Of a stretch of 64,000 nt of DNA, positions 15,724 to 25,066 are shown piece by piece. This stretch comes from Verrucomicrobiaceae bacterium. GTDB taxonomy: Bacteria; Verrucomicrobiota; Verrucomicrobiia; Verrucomicrobiales; Verrucomicrobiaceae. A program made the position numbers and the translations under genes. The DNA lies in contig JACKQF010000003.1 in the NCBI GenBank assembly GCA_024232965.1, forward strand, positions 62,001 through 126,000, given 5' to 3'. The notes beneath the pieces are model-generated. The model worked only from the letters and a program-made list of their open reading frames with translations, searched no databases and was not told where the DNA came from. Position 1 is the stretch's first letter. Every line of letters starts with the position of its first letter.

Positions 15724-16551
15724 ATGTGGTGGTCGTATTCAGATTCTGCGGAGCGTAAGGACCGGGTCCGACGCAAGATTGAGGGCTTGTCGAAGAAGGG
15801 CGAGGCGATGCGGCAGGTGGTGGCTCCGGCGGGGCGGAAGTTGTGCTCGACGTTCTGGGGGCAGGCCTGGTGTCGGGCGCTGGAGGAGCATGCGGACTAT
15901 GAGTCGCGATTGCCTCGGGGTCGCAGCTACCTGCGCCAGGGGAATGTTTACAATCTGACGATCGAGGAAGGGGAGGTGTCTGCCACGGTGGCGGGATCGG
16001 AGCTGTATACGACGAAGGTTTCCATCAAGCCGCTGGTGCCTGAGGCGTGGGAGGAGATCGTGGTGGCGAGCAAGGGGCAGGTGGGATCGTGGATGGACCT
16101 GCTGGCGGGGAAACTGGGCGATGGGCTGATGCGCTTGGTGACGGATCCTGAGGATGGGCTTTTCCCGAGGCCGAGGGAGATCCGTTTCAACTGCTCATGC
16201 CCAGATTGGGCGGACCTTTGCAAGCACAGCGCGGCGGTGCTGTATGGGGTGGGATTGCAATTGGATGAGAAGCCGGATCTGCTGTTCACGCTGCGCGGGG
16301 TGAATGCGGGGGACTTGATCGCGACGGCGAGCGAGGCGGCGGTGGCGGACCTGGCGAATGCTGGGGAGGGGGATCTGGCGGGGAGCGATCTTTCGGCGTT
16401 GTTTGGGATCGAACTGGATCCGGGCGCGGAGGTGGAGGCGATCTTGGATGCGGTGGTGGCGGAGACGGCTCCTGCGGTGGTGAAGAAGAAGGTGGCGAAG
16501 AAGAAGGTGGCCGTGAAGAGCGCGAAGAAGAAGCCGAGGGGAGATCGGTAG
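15724..16551 (+). CDS. SWIM zinc-finger protein with Lys-rich tail
   Basis: A 275-residue protein with a SWIM zinc finger: C157-S-C159-P-D-W-A-D-L-C166-K-H168 (CxC-x6-CxH). SWIM fingers bind DNA or partner proteins and are usually encoded next to SNF2-type helicases, but none is adjacent here. The N-terminus (FWGQAWCRALEEHADYESRL) is typical of bacterial SWIM proteins. The last 30 residues are Lys/Val/Ala repeats (KKKVAKKKVAVKSAKKK), resembling a histone H1-like tail and suggesting DNA binding. The final codons and stop fall inside a 30-bp dispersed repeat (16541-16570, also at 26168-26197), so the C-terminus may have been set by repeat insertion. Confidence 0.86.
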   Translation: MWWSYSDSAERKDRVRRKIEGLSKKGEAMRQVVAPAGRKLCSTFWGQAWCRALEEHADYESRLPRGRSYLRQGNVYNLTIEEGEVSATVAGSELYTTKVSIKPLVPEAWEEIVVASKGQVGSWMDLLAGKLGDGLMRLVTDPEDGLFPRPREIRFNCSCPDWADLCKHSAAVLYGVGLQLDEKPDLLFTLRGVNAGDLIATASEAAVADLANAGEGDLAGSDLSALFGIELDPGAEVEAILDAVVAETAPAVVKKKVAKKKVAVKSAKKKPRGDR

Positions 16552-16570
16552 GGCTGCGCTGTGCGCGGCC
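16541..16570. repeat. 30-bp dispersed repeat, copy 1
   Basis: It begins gagatcggtagggctg and ends gctgtgcgcggcc. Copy 2 at 26168-26197 has a single difference. It supplies the stop codon of the SWIM gene. Confidence 0.8.
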
Positions 16571-16650
16571 CAAACTTCTGCGGGGGGCGGAAGGTGGTGG
16601 GCGGTGCGGAACTGTCCGGTGTGGACGACGTACCCGCATTGGAGTCGGAC

Positions 16651-16667
16651 GGGACACAGCCTGTCCC
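16651..16667. repeat. Hairpin of a dispersed intergenic element, copy 1
   Basis: GGGACA, loop CAGCC, TGTCCC, flanked by gagtcggac and tacc. The element at 26113-26131 has the same flanks but a different, still paired stem. Confidence 0.6.
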
Positions 16668-16732
16668 TACCGGCTGCGCGTTCAAGACGAGTGCGACCGG
16701 TGGAGAGCGGTGAGGCGTGCTGGACTGGGGTT

Positions 16733-16751
16733 CGACGGCAAGATGCCGCCG
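16733..16751. repeat. REP-like hairpin, second family, copy 2
   Basis: CGACGGC, loop AAGAT, GCCGCCG, followed by cgcctt as in copy 1. One stem pair is lost compared with copy 1. Confidence 0.58.
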
Positions 16752-16774
16752 CGCCTTGGGAGGCTGGCGGCGTT

Positions 16775-18064
16775 TTACGCCAGTAGGATGCCGTGGGGGG
16801 CAGTGGCTAGGGTGGCTTGGATGTGGCCGATGAGGTCGGCTGCGGGCACTTCGACCTGGCTGCGGGCGATGAGATTTTTCACCACGACTTGTGGATACTC
16901 GGACCCGAAGACGATGGCGAGGCGGGCCTTGCGCTCTTCGGCGGCTTGGAATTGTTTGCCGACCTTGGTCTGCCCAAAGCTGGTATCGACTCGGTGGCCA
17001 GCGTCGCGCAGGGCCTGCAAGGTGGCGAGGGCGTTGCCGCGCTGGGCTTCATCGGCGACGACGATGTAGGCGTCGATGGAGGAGGCGGCGAGCAGGGCCT
17101 CGGTGAGTTTGAACTGGGCGCCGGGGGTCTTTTTGAGGAGGAGCCCAAGGACGACATCACCCATGGCAAAGCCGGCGGCTGGCATGTCGACGCTGCCGTC
17201 GGTCATGAGGGCGCAGAGCTTGTCGTAACGTCCGCCACCGGCGACGGCGCGGAGGTCGTGCTGGAGGTCGAAGACCTCGAAGACAGTGCCGGTATAGTAG
17301 GCGAGGCCGCGGACGATGCTGGCATCGATCTTGATGAAGGACCAAAGGCCGCGTGCTTCAAGGGCGGCTTTCAGTTCGGCGAAAGCGGGGTGGCTATCGT
17401 CGGTGGTGTCCATGAAGGCGCGGACGTCGCCATAGGAGAGGCCGATGGCTTCGAGCTTGGTGGCGGTATCCTCGGGCTTGGTGCGCTCGATCTTATCGAT
17501 GATCTGGAGGAAGGTGCTGGTGTGCTCTTCGGCGATGTTGCGGTCGGCGAGGAAGGTGGTCCAGATCTGGCGGTTGCTGAGGCGGATGATGAAGTCTTCT
17601 TTCTTCAGGCCAAAGGCGCGGGCGACATCAATGGACAGGGCGATGAGCTCTGCATCGGCGGCGGGGCTGGCATCGCCGAGGATGTCGGCATTGAACTGGA
17701 TGAACTCTCGGGTACGGCCTTCCTGGGGCTCTTCGTAGCGGAAGCAGGAGCCGATCTGGAACCACTTGAGCGGCTTTTTGTAGTCACGCTGGCGGGCGGT
17801 GGCCATGCGGGCCAGCGATGGGGTGACCTCGGGGCGCATGGAGAGTTCGCGCTTGGCTTTGTCTTCGAAACAGAAAAGCTGGCCGGTGATTTCATCGCCA
17901 CTCTTCTTGCGGAAGAGATCGGTGCTCTCCAAGGCGGGGCCTTCATACTCGACGAACCCGTAGCGGCGGGCGACGCTGCGCCAGGTATCGAAGATGAAAT
18001 TGCGGATCGCGCAGTCTTCGGGGTAGAAGTCGCGGAAACCTTTGACGGTCTTAAAAGTGGCCAT
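16775..18064 (-). CDS. hisS: Histidine--tRNA ligase
   Basis: Class II aminoacyl-tRNA synthetase charging tRNA-His, 429 residues, normal for the family. The N-terminus has KGFRDFYPED. Class II motif 2 is seen in GSCFRYEEPQEGRTREF, the histidine-specific loop in RGLAYYTGTVFEVF, and motif 3 in GFAMGDVVLGLL. The C-terminal anticodon-binding domain (about 330-425) includes DAGHRVDTSFGQTKVGKQF. The ATG at 18064 gives the typical MATFKTVKGFRDF. The stop codon lies within a short inverted repeat (CTGGCG..CGCCAG, around 16764-16783) without a T run. A single-gene unit. Confidence 0.97.
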   Translation of the reverse strand: MATFKTVKGFRDFYPEDCAIRNFIFDTWRSVARRYGFVEYEGPALESTDLFRKKSGDEITGQLFCFEDKAKRELSMRPEVTPSLARMATARQRDYKKPLKWFQIGSCFRYEEPQEGRTREFIQFNADILGDASPAADAELIALSIDVARAFGLKKEDFIIRLSNRQIWTTFLADRNIAEEHTSTFLQIIDKIERTKPEDTATKLEAIGLSYGDVRAFMDTTDDSHPAFAELKAALEARGLWSFIKIDASIVRGLAYYTGTVFEVFDLQHDLRAVAGGGRYDKLCALMTDGSVDMPAAGFAMGDVVLGLLLKKTPGAQFKLTEALLAASSIDAYIVVADEAQRGNALATLQALRDAGHRVDTSFGQTKVGKQFQAAEERKARLAIVFGSEYPQVVVKNLIARSQVEVPAADLIGHIQATLATAPHGILLA

Positions 18065-18239
18065 GGTGGGAAAGGGGGACGAAGTCGGGGCAGCGGGATG
18101 GCTGGGGAAAGTGGGACAGCTGTGCTACCACATTTTGCGGTGAAAACAAATGCTGGGATGCAAAGACAGCAGAGCGGCGGCGTGGGCACGCCGTTCCTGG
18201 GATCGATGAGGCTAACGAGGGGAGTTTTTTCCGCTGGGA

Positions 18240-19400
18240 TCAGTAGACGTCGCGGCGGTAGCGCTTGTCGGCCTTCATTTGGACGACGTAGGCAGCGGCT
18301 TCTTCCGGTGTCTTGCCGCCGTGGGTCTCGATGAGGGAATGCAAGGCTTTGTCCACATCCACCGCCATGCGGGAGGCATCGCCGCAGACGTAGAAGATGG
18401 CGCCTTGCTCAAGCCAGGCCCAGAATTCGGCTCCGGCTTCGGTCATCTTGTTCTGGACGTAGATTTTTTCGGCTTGGTCGCGGGACCAGGCGCAGTCGAG
18501 CCGTGCCAGGGTGCCATCTGCCAGCCAGGCGGCGAATTCGTCTTTGTAGAAAGAGCAGGAAGAGGCGCTGACCTCGCCGAAGAAGAGCCAAGCTTTGCCC
18601 TTGGCCTTGGTGGCTTGACGCTCTTGGAGGAAGGCGCGGAAGGGGGCGATGCCGGTGCCGGGGCCGCACATGATGACGGGGATGTCCTCTTCCGGCTCGG
18701 GCAGGCGGAAGCCTTTGCCCGCGTTGACGAAGACCGGAATGGGGGTGCTTTCCGTCACGCGCTCTGCGAGGAAGGTGGAGGCGACACCGCCGCGAGTGCG
18801 ACCATGGCTGGTGTAGCGGACGGTGGCGACGGTGAGGTGGACAGATTCCCCGACGGCGCGCTGGCTGCTGGAGATGGAGTAGAGCCGGATGTTGAGCTTC
18901 TTGAGGACGCTGATGAACTCTTGGGGCTCAAACTTGGCGCTGGGGTTTTCGAGGAGGATATCGATGACAAAACGGCCCCAGAGGTAGTTCCTGAGCTCTT
19001 CTTTTTTCTCCAATGCGAGCAGGTCAGTGATGATGCTAGCGCCGCCGGTCTTTTCCACCACGGCTTTGAGGAGCTTATTGTCCACATCGGTGAGGGAGTT
19101 GCCCTCGATCAGGGCCTGGCGGATGGGGACGGTGGCGCCGGTCTTGGCGTGGGTGACTTCTTCGGAGCCGGTGAAGCCGAGTGCTGCGAGGGTGTCATCC
19201 ACCAGAGCGGGGTCGTTGGTGGGCTGAACGGCGAGGGAGTCGCCCGGGAGGTATTCGAGGCCACTGCCGGTCAGATCCAGTTCGTAGTGGCGGGTGTGTT
19301 TGGGAGCCTCCGGCGTGGAGAGATCATAGGCACGTGCAAGATGGGAGATGAAGGGATTCTTGACGTTGTAGACGGGTTTGCCGGGGGTCGGAGTGCTCAT
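18240..19400 (-). CDS. CysJ-like flavoprotein reductase without flavodoxin domain
   Basis: A 386-residue ferredoxin-NADP+ reductase-type flavoprotein of the sulfite reductase alpha/P450 reductase group. FAD-binding RLYSISSS and GGVAST, NADPH-binding GPGTGIAPFRAFLQER, then FFGEVSASSCSFYKDEF and FYVCGDASRMAVDVDKAL are in order, and the chain ends with a Tyr stacking on FAD (YRRDVY). The N-terminal flavodoxin (FMN) domain of E. coli CysJ is missing, as in other short Verrucomicrobia-type homologues. It probably passes electrons from NADPH to sulfite reductase or a ferredoxin, but no hemoprotein gene is near. ATG 19400 (MSTPTPGK) was chosen over 19463, whose extra 21 residues are unlike the family. 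Confidence 0.86.
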   Translation of the reverse strand: MSTPTPGKPVYNVKNPFISHLARAYDLSTPEAPKHTRHYELDLTGSGLEYLPGDSLAVQPTNDPALVDDTLAALGFTGSEEVTHAKTGATVPIRQALIEGNSLTDVDNKLLKAVVEKTGGASIITDLLALEKKEELRNYLWGRFVIDILLENPSAKFEPQEFISVLKKLNIRLYSISSSQRAVGESVHLTVATVRYTSHGRTRGGVASTFLAERVTESTPIPVFVNAGKGFRLPEPEEDIPVIMCGPGTGIAPFRAFLQERQATKAKGKAWLFFGEVSASSCSFYKDEFAAWLADGTLARLDCAWSRDQAEKIYVQNKMTEAGAEFWAWLEQGAIFYVCGDASRMAVDVDKALHSLIETHGGKTPEEAAAYVVQMKADKRYRRDVY

Positions 19401-19643
19401 GTGATGGGGGTATTTCTGGGAAAAAAGGGATGGGCAGAGTAGGGGGTAGGCGGGGGTTGTCAACCTGTGGGACGGGAGGTCGGGCGGGTTGGCGGAGCCC
19501 TTAGTAGCTGGAAAAGGGCCGAAACGGAAAGAAATATATAGTGCTTAAAATTGCAAAAAATATGGAAATTATGTATAAATGCCTTATCATTGGACCAATA
19601 TATTTGAATTTCTCCCTGCGTGTTTGCGTTTCCCGAACCTTTA

Positions 19644-21377
19644 ATGAGCCGTCCCGCATTGCTGTGCATTGGCGGGGCTGTGGCGATTTCTGGTTTCGCG
19701 ATGGTGTTCGTGTGGCGGCGATACCGGTCGGTGCGGCCGGTTTTGATCATTGGATTGTACGGGCTGGGGGTGACTATTTTGGCCCTGTCCCAGATGCGGG
19801 CGGTGACGGAGCATGGGGCGGCGGCGATTTCCGAAGCTAGCAAGACGGCTGGCTCGGGAGTGGAGCTGGTGACTGCCGACGATACGGCGATCTGGGTCCT
19901 GTATTCGCTGCAGCAGTGGCGGGTCTTTAGTCAGTGCATGCTGCTGCTGATCTGTGGCCTGGCAGTGGCGGCGGCGATCAGTTCCATGGTGGAGATTCGT
20001 CGGCAAAAAGAGGTTCAAGCTTCTGCGGAACTGCTGCGACAGGAAAAGGACCGCAGTGAGGCGCTGGTGAATGCGGTACAGGGTTTGCTGTGGGAGCGGG
20101 TGCCGGACAGCGGGCGATTTTTGCTTGTCAGTGGCTGGTTGGACGGATTCCTGGGTTATAGCCGAGAGGACTGGACGCGTGGCGAAGGGTTCTGGGCGCA
20201 GCTCGTGCATGGTGAGGATCGCGATTGGGTGTTCCGGCGGTGGGCGGAGGCGGTGCAGGCAGAGGCTCCCTTTCGGTTGGAGTACCGTGTGAAGACGAAG
20301 TCTGGCAATCTGGCCTGGGTGACGGAGGAAGGCACTCCATGCAGGGAAGCGGATGGTCGGCTCATTTTTCGCGGGATCTTTACGGATGTGACCCGCTTCA
20401 AAGAGGCGGCAGAGACGGCAGAAAAGGCGCACAGGCACATGGTGGAGGCGTCACGACGTGCGGGGATGGCAGAGGTGGCGACGGGCGTTTTGCACAATGT
20501 GGGCAATGTTTTGAATAGCGTGAACGTGACGGCGCAATTGATCGCGGAGCGGCTAGAGAAATCCCGTGTCGAGGGTCTGCGCCATGCGGCGGCGATGCTG
20601 AATGACCATCGCGATGATCTGGCGACGTTCCTGATGAAAGACGCCCGTGGTCAGGCCTTGGCGAGCTATTTGCAGGATGCGACGGCCTTTGTGGGGAGGG
20701 AGCAGGAGGCTCTGGCGGTGGAGGCGCGGGGACTGGTGAAGAGCATTCAGCACATCAATGATGTGATCATGCTACAACAAGCGCACGGTCGCTTGACGGC
20801 CCTGCGGGAGAAGGTGCATGCGGACAGTCTGATCGAAGATGCGCTGCGTCTAGAGGAGTCTGTCTTTGAACGGCAGCAGATCCGGGTGGAGCGGGCCTAT
20901 GCGAAGCTGCCAGAGTGTTTTGTGCCCAAGGGCCAAGTGCTGCAGGTGCTGGTGAACCTGATCCGCAATGCGCGTCAGGCACTGGCGGGATGCCCGGCCA
21001 AAAACCGAGTCATGCGCCTCGGGACAGAGCTTTTTAGCACCAGTTGGATCCGGATCACGGTGCAGGACAACGGGTGCGGGATTGCCCCCGATCATTTGAC
21101 ACGGATTTTTTCCCACGGATTTACGACGAAGGCCGGTGGCCATGGCTATGGGCTTCATCATGCGGCGCTGCTCGCGGAAGATATGGGCGGACGATTACGG
21201 GCGGAGAGTGGTGGCGAGGGCTGCGGTGCTACTTTCATCCTGGAATTGCCATTGCATGGGGTCCCTGAGGATGGCCTTTCCCACGCTCCGGTGTCGCCGA
21301 TGAATTCCGAAGAATACTCCAACGAATTCGACAGGCTGGAGTCCAGCCGACTCTGCGAAGCCGGTGCCGGTATTTAG
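19644..21377 (+). CDS. Membrane sensor histidine kinase with PAS domain
   Basis: About 577 residues from ATG 19644 (MSRPALLC). Two membrane helices lie in the first 55 residues and a third near 100-120. A coiled linker leads to a PAS domain (about 145-255, LVNAVQGLLWERVPD to GIFTDVTRFKEAAE). The dimerisation/phosphoacceptor part shows ATGVLHNVGNVLNS with the probable His. The ATPase domain has the N box LVNLIRNARQAL, G1 DNGCGI, F box FSHGFTTKAGGHG and G2 GYGLH. The kinase is followed after 71 bases by a hybrid kinase, so both probably belong to one signalling operon. A GTG at 19620 would add 8 residues. The signal is unknown. Confidence 0.9.
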   Translation: MSRPALLCIGGAVAISGFAMVFVWRRYRSVRPVLIIGLYGLGVTILALSQMRAVTEHGAAAISEASKTAGSGVELVTADDTAIWVLYSLQQWRVFSQCMLLLICGLAVAAAISSMVEIRRQKEVQASAELLRQEKDRSEALVNAVQGLLWERVPDSGRFLLVSGWLDGFLGYSREDWTRGEGFWAQLVHGEDRDWVFRRWAEAVQAEAPFRLEYRVKTKSGNLAWVTEEGTPCREADGRLIFRGIFTDVTRFKEAAETAEKAHRHMVEASRRAGMAEVATGVLHNVGNVLNSVNVTAQLIAERLEKSRVEGLRHAAAMLNDHRDDLATFLMKDARGQALASYLQDATAFVGREQEALAVEARGLVKSIQHINDVIMLQQAHGRLTALREKVHADSLIEDALRLEESVFERQQIRVERAYAKLPECFVPKGQVLQVLVNLIRNARQALAGCPAKNRVMRLGTELFSTSWIRITVQDNGCGIAPDHLTRIFSHGFTTKAGGHGYGLHHAALLAEDMGGRLRAESGGEGCGATFILELPLHGVPEDGLSHAPVSPMNSEEYSNEFDRLESSRLCEAGAGI

Positions 21378-21448
21378 CTATTCCCTGACTCCACCCTCCC
21401 TTGTCCGTCATTCACTCTCCTTCTCCTCAACACTGATCGTTCCCAACC

Positions 21449-23272
21449 ATGAAGACCCAAAACCACAGAATCCTTGTTGTCGATGACAACCCGACCATCC
21501 ATGAGGACTTCCGCAAGGTGCTGTCTCCAGTCGATGCGTATGAAGCAGCATTGGCCTCCGCCGAAGCACTGCTGTTTGGTAAGGAGAGGGTTCGCTCTAG
21601 CTCTTTGCCTCCATTTGATCTGACGTTTGCCACACAGGGTGAGGAGGCGGCAAGGCTCGTGCAGCAGGCGGTGAAGAATGATCAGCCTTTTGCTCTGGCA
21701 TTTGTGGACATGCGTATGCCGCCAGGTTGGGATGGGATCCAGACGATCGAGGCGTTGTGGAAGATACAGCCGGAGTTGCAAGTGGTGATCTGTACGGCCT
21801 ATGCTGAGTATTCATGGGAAGACATCGCGGCACGCTTGGGGGTGAGCCATCGCCTCGTGATCCTGAAGAAGCCGTTTGACCCGATCGAACTGATGCAACT
21901 GGCCCATGCGATGACGGCCAAGTGGGCATTTGAGCGGGACATGATCCTGCGTGAATTTGAACTGATGGGGCATGTGCAGGAGCGGACTCGACGCATTGAT
22001 GAGGTGCGGCAAAGCCTTGTGTCAGAGCAGGCACAGCGGCAGCGCTTAGAAGCAGGCATCGTGGAGATTCAAAAGATGGAGGCGGTGGGCGGATTGGCCG
22101 CCGGGATGGCGCATGATTTTAACAATATCCTGACGGTGATTCAGGGGCACCTGAGCGTGGCCCTGCTGGAAGCTGGACTGCAACCTAATGTGGCGCAGTC
22201 TCTGGAAGAAGTGATGGGGGCAGCAAAGCGTGCCGCAGAACTGACGCGTCAGTTGCTGGCCTTCAGCAAGCGGGAGCTCTTGCAGCCGCGGCCTTTGCGT
22301 ATCGAGGAGGCGGTGGATGCGGAAATCCAGATGCTGCGTCGTACTCTGGGCGAGGCAATCAGCATCGAGGTGGCCCATCAGCCAAATCTTCCGATGGCCA
22401 TGGCGGATCCAGGGTGCCTGGGACAGATCGTCGTCAATCTGGCGATCAACGCCCGCGATGCGATGCCAAGAGGTGGGCGTCTGTCGATCATGACGCGTCT
22501 TGTCAGAGTGCCCGATGCTGCGGCGGCGCAGAGGCTGCATCCGCTAGCCAAGCCAGGTGATTTTGTGCAACTGAGCGTCGTTGACACCGGAGAGGGGATG
22601 ACGTCTGAGGTGCTGGAGCATGTCTTTGAGCCGTTCTTTACAACGAAAGGCGAGGGGCGTGGCACGGGCATGGGGCTGGCCATGGTACAGTCGCTAGTGC
22701 AAAATCATGGTGGATGGATCGAGGTGGAGTCCCAGCTAGGCACGGGGACGGAATTTAGACTGCACTTCCCGAAGGCGGAGGCACCCGCAGTCCAGGCACC
22801 ACCTGCAGCTAGGGCACCTGTCGAGGGCGGGGGCGGCAAGCAGCAGCCTGCGACGGTCTTGGTCGTCGATGACGATGCTGCGGTGCGCCAAATCATCACC
22901 CATGCGCTTCGTCACCAGGGGCATACGGTACTGAGTGCGGAGGATGCAAGCGAGGCGTGGAAGCTGTGGTGCAGCCATTCGCGCGTCATCAAACTAGTCA
23001 TCACGGATATCACCATGCCAGGCGGCGTCAGCGGCCTGGATCTGGGACGTGTGGTGACGGAAGAAGACGCAACTGTGCCGATCATCTACACCAGCGGTTA
23101 CTCGCCGGATGTCCTGGGGCAGGCTGGCGAGCTGATCCCAGGTAAGAACTACCTGGCCAAGCCCTTTGACCTGCATGACCTCGTGCGTGCGGTGGATATC
23201 TCCCTGCGCGCTGCACCCACGATGCAGAGGAATCGTGCCTCCCTACTGGCTGAGCCTGCGCTGGCGGGCTAG
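21449..23272 (+). CDS. Receiver - histidine kinase - receiver hybrid
   Basis: A 607-residue soluble hybrid kinase. An N-terminal receiver (7-160; ILVVDDNP, acceptor D87 in FVDMRMP, Lys in KKPFDP) carries an insert of about 30 residues. A coiled coil (170-215) precedes the HisKA box MAHDFNNILT and the ATPase domain (VNLAINARDAM, DTGEGM, FEPFFTTKGEGRGTGMGLAM). A Pro/Ala linker leads to the C-terminal receiver (VLVVDDDAAV, ITDITMPGG, LAKPFDL). It has no membrane segments, so it probably takes phosphate from, or works with, the upstream membrane kinase. No output regulator is adjacent; the final receiver may hand on to a phosphotransfer protein elsewhere. Confidence 0.92.
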   Translation: MKTQNHRILVVDDNPTIHEDFRKVLSPVDAYEAALASAEALLFGKERVRSSSLPPFDLTFATQGEEAARLVQQAVKNDQPFALAFVDMRMPPGWDGIQTIEALWKIQPELQVVICTAYAEYSWEDIAARLGVSHRLVILKKPFDPIELMQLAHAMTAKWAFERDMILREFELMGHVQERTRRIDEVRQSLVSEQAQRQRLEAGIVEIQKMEAVGGLAAGMAHDFNNILTVIQGHLSVALLEAGLQPNVAQSLEEVMGAAKRAAELTRQLLAFSKRELLQPRPLRIEEAVDAEIQMLRRTLGEAISIEVAHQPNLPMAMADPGCLGQIVVNLAINARDAMPRGGRLSIMTRLVRVPDAAAAQRLHPLAKPGDFVQLSVVDTGEGMTSEVLEHVFEPFFTTKGEGRGTGMGLAMVQSLVQNHGGWIEVESQLGTGTEFRLHFPKAEAPAVQAPPAARAPVEGGGGKQQPATVLVVDDDAAVRQIITHALRHQGHTVLSAEDASEAWKLWCSHSRVIKLVITDITMPGGVSGLDLGRVVTEEDATVPIIYTSGYSPDVLGQAGELIPGKNYLAKPFDLHDLVRAVDISLRAAPTMQRNRASLLAEPALAG

Positions 23273-23296
23273 TCGATTGATCGGTGCGATTCGCGA

Positions 23297-24235
23297 TTAT
23301 TCGCCGCGTGGTGGCAGTGGTGGCGGCGGGAAACCGGGCGGCAGGAATAGGCCGGGGCCGCCCTTGCGACCACGGCGTGGCGGTGGTCCGCCACCAGGGC
23401 CGCCAGGACCTCCTGGGGGGCCGTGGCGGAAGAAGCTGGGGTCCGGCGTGCCTTTGAATTCGCGCGGGATGTAGGGGAACTGGCTGGTGATCACGTAGTG
23501 GTACTCTCCCTCTGGATGCTCCGGCGTGGCAGCGGTGCGCCCGTTGCAGTCGTCAAGATCACCCATGCCATCGACCCATTCGTAGTCGGCGACAAAGCTG
23601 CCGTCGTAAGTGCCAAAAGGGCCGCTGGGGCGGGTGCCTTTTTTGACTTGGTAGCCGGACTTGAGCTCCACCCATGGGCTGGTGGAATCCTTGGGATCTT
23701 TGTGGCCGATGTTGTTGTAAATCGGGAAGCCATCTGCGGCCCATCCGACGAGGACCATCTTTTCTTTTCCGCCCGTCAGACGTCTCAGAAGTTCCGTGGG
23801 TTGGCCATGGTAGTGGTAGGCGCCGGTGGGTTGAACGTGGGCGTTGCTGTCATCCGTCCCCAAATCTATCGCGCCGGAGAGGGGTTCGTATTGCCAGCCG
23901 CTGCTGGGGTCTCCCTGCCACCATTCGGCAGCCCCGGGATCCAGCACGATACCGTTTACCGCGACTCCAAAGGGGTGCATGGCCATGCGTGTATTCTTTC
24001 CTGCAGGCTGCGGGTGTGCCGGCACGGTGAAATGGTAATTCTGCGGGCTGATGCGGTTTGGATTGCCGCGCCCGGGGAATTGTCCAGTCGGATGGTCGGG
24101 GATGCCGTTGGCAGTGATGACGCGGCGGTCGCCTTCTAACGTGATGCTGACTTCGTTTTTCCAACCATCGGACGAGGCTGAGACAAAGGTGAGCACCAAG
24201 GTGCTGGCAAAGGCGAGGCGGGGGATGCGTTTCAT
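23297..24235 (-). CDS. Secreted YHYH-domain protein
   Basis: A 312-residue protein with an N-terminal signal peptide (MKRIPRLAFASTLVLTFVSA). The YHYH core is clear: GAYHYHGQP, HPFGVAVNGIVLDPGAAEWW, GWAADGFPIYN and the late GEYHYVITSQFPYIPREFKG. YHYH proteins are exported and of unsettled function, though the His and Asp clusters suggest metal binding. The last 45 residues are Pro/Gly-rich (GPPGGPGGPGGGPPPRRG), low complexity and probably disordered. It ends 24 bases from the convergent hybrid kinase. It follows the ferritin-like gene on the same strand, 40 bases downstream, and may belong to the ispH transcript. Confidence 0.87.
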   Translation of the reverse strand: MKRIPRLAFASTLVLTFVSASSDGWKNEVSITLEGDRRVITANGIPDHPTGQFPGRGNPNRISPQNYHFTVPAHPQPAGKNTRMAMHPFGVAVNGIVLDPGAAEWWQGDPSSGWQYEPLSGAIDLGTDDSNAHVQPTGAYHYHGQPTELLRRLTGGKEKMVLVGWAADGFPIYNNIGHKDPKDSTSPWVELKSGYQVKKGTRPSGPFGTYDGSFVADYEWVDGMGDLDDCNGRTAATPEHPEGEYHYVITSQFPYIPREFKGTPDPSFFRHGPPGGPGGPGGGPPPRRGRKGGPGLFLPPGFPPPPLPPRGE

Positions 24236-24275
24236 GGCGGCGTGTGGGTAGATATGCCACTGAACACGCGAATTG

Positions 24276-25058
24276 TTAAGCTGGTATTAACGGCGATGAT
24301 TTTTCTTCCTGGGGCATCAAAAAACCTTCGGCTTGGACTCGCGCTGTTTGTCTCCAGAGGCGGCGCTCAAAGTCAGCGAGTGCCGCTTTGCAGCGTTGCC
24401 GCCATTGGCCGGGGGCGACGCCGATCGCGCGCAGGCAGTCGGCATGATCCCATGCGACGACTTGGGTGGTGAGCCAATGGATGATGCGGAACTGCCAGGA
24501 CCAGGCCTGCTGCATGCGCGGGCTGAATTCGGCGAGCCGCTCGGAGAGAAAGGCGCGCTGGAAGCTGAGGTGTTTGACTTCATCCCGCACAATTTTTCGC
24601 GCCATCGTGCGCACGGTTTCGTCTGGGGTTCGCAGCAGCAGGGTGCCGTAATAGACCTCCGCGATGAGTTCCGCAGTGAGGAGCACTTGGATGTTGAATT
24701 CGACGTTCACGAGGTTGCGCATCCAGCGGAAGATGGAGTTGCTCCATTGCTTCTTCAAAACGGTGCCTCGCAGATGAGTAACGACCTTGGCCAGCAAGGC
24801 GGCGTGGCCTTGCTCCTCTGCAATGAAGAGGTCCACAGCACGTTGGTAACCGCGGAAGTGTTGGGCAGGGGCCATGCCCTGCACGTAACGGCGGATGCGG
24901 GTGCCGCCGCCGGACTCGCCGAGCTGGAAGATCGCGATGGATCGGGCCAGTGGGTGGCGGATGTGTTCGGGCAGAGTGCAGGGTGTGTCAGGGAGTTGTA
25001 GCGCATCGCTGCGATGAGCGTTTTCTGAAAAGTGTTGAATCCAAGTCGTGGTGTTCAT
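24276..25058 (-). CDS. Ferritin-like diiron carboxylate protein
   Basis: A 260-residue, mostly helical protein. The carboxylate/His pattern of a diiron four-helix bundle is present: E48, then E82-x2-H85 (AEEQGHAALL), E130 and/or E134 (TAELIAEVYYG) and E160-x2-H163 (RDEVKHLSFQ). It therefore probably binds two irons and reacts with O2; the substrate is unknown. No signal peptide. It begins 9 bases after ispH, a likely bicistronic arrangement. Such pairing suggests an oxygenase or desaturase step linked to isoprenoids, or protection of the IspH [4Fe-4S] cluster. Both ideas are inference. Confidence 0.75.
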   Translation of the reverse strand: MNTTTWIQHFSENAHRSDALQLPDTPCTLPEHIRHPLARSIAIFQLGESGGGTRIRRYVQGMAPAQHFRGYQRAVDLFIAEEQGHAALLAKVVTHLRGTVLKKQWSNSIFRWMRNLVNVEFNIQVLLTAELIAEVYYGTLLLRTPDETVRTMARKIVRDEVKHLSFQRAFLSERLAEFSPRMQQAWSWQFRIIHWLTTQVVAWDHADCLRAIGVAPGQWRQRCKAALADFERRLWRQTARVQAEGFLMPQEEKSSPLIPA

Positions 25059-25066
25059 CGTGGTGG

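Noticed and set aside
16817..18334. A 505-residue plus-strand open frame
   Set aside because: Antisense to hisS; composition is a mirror of the real gene.
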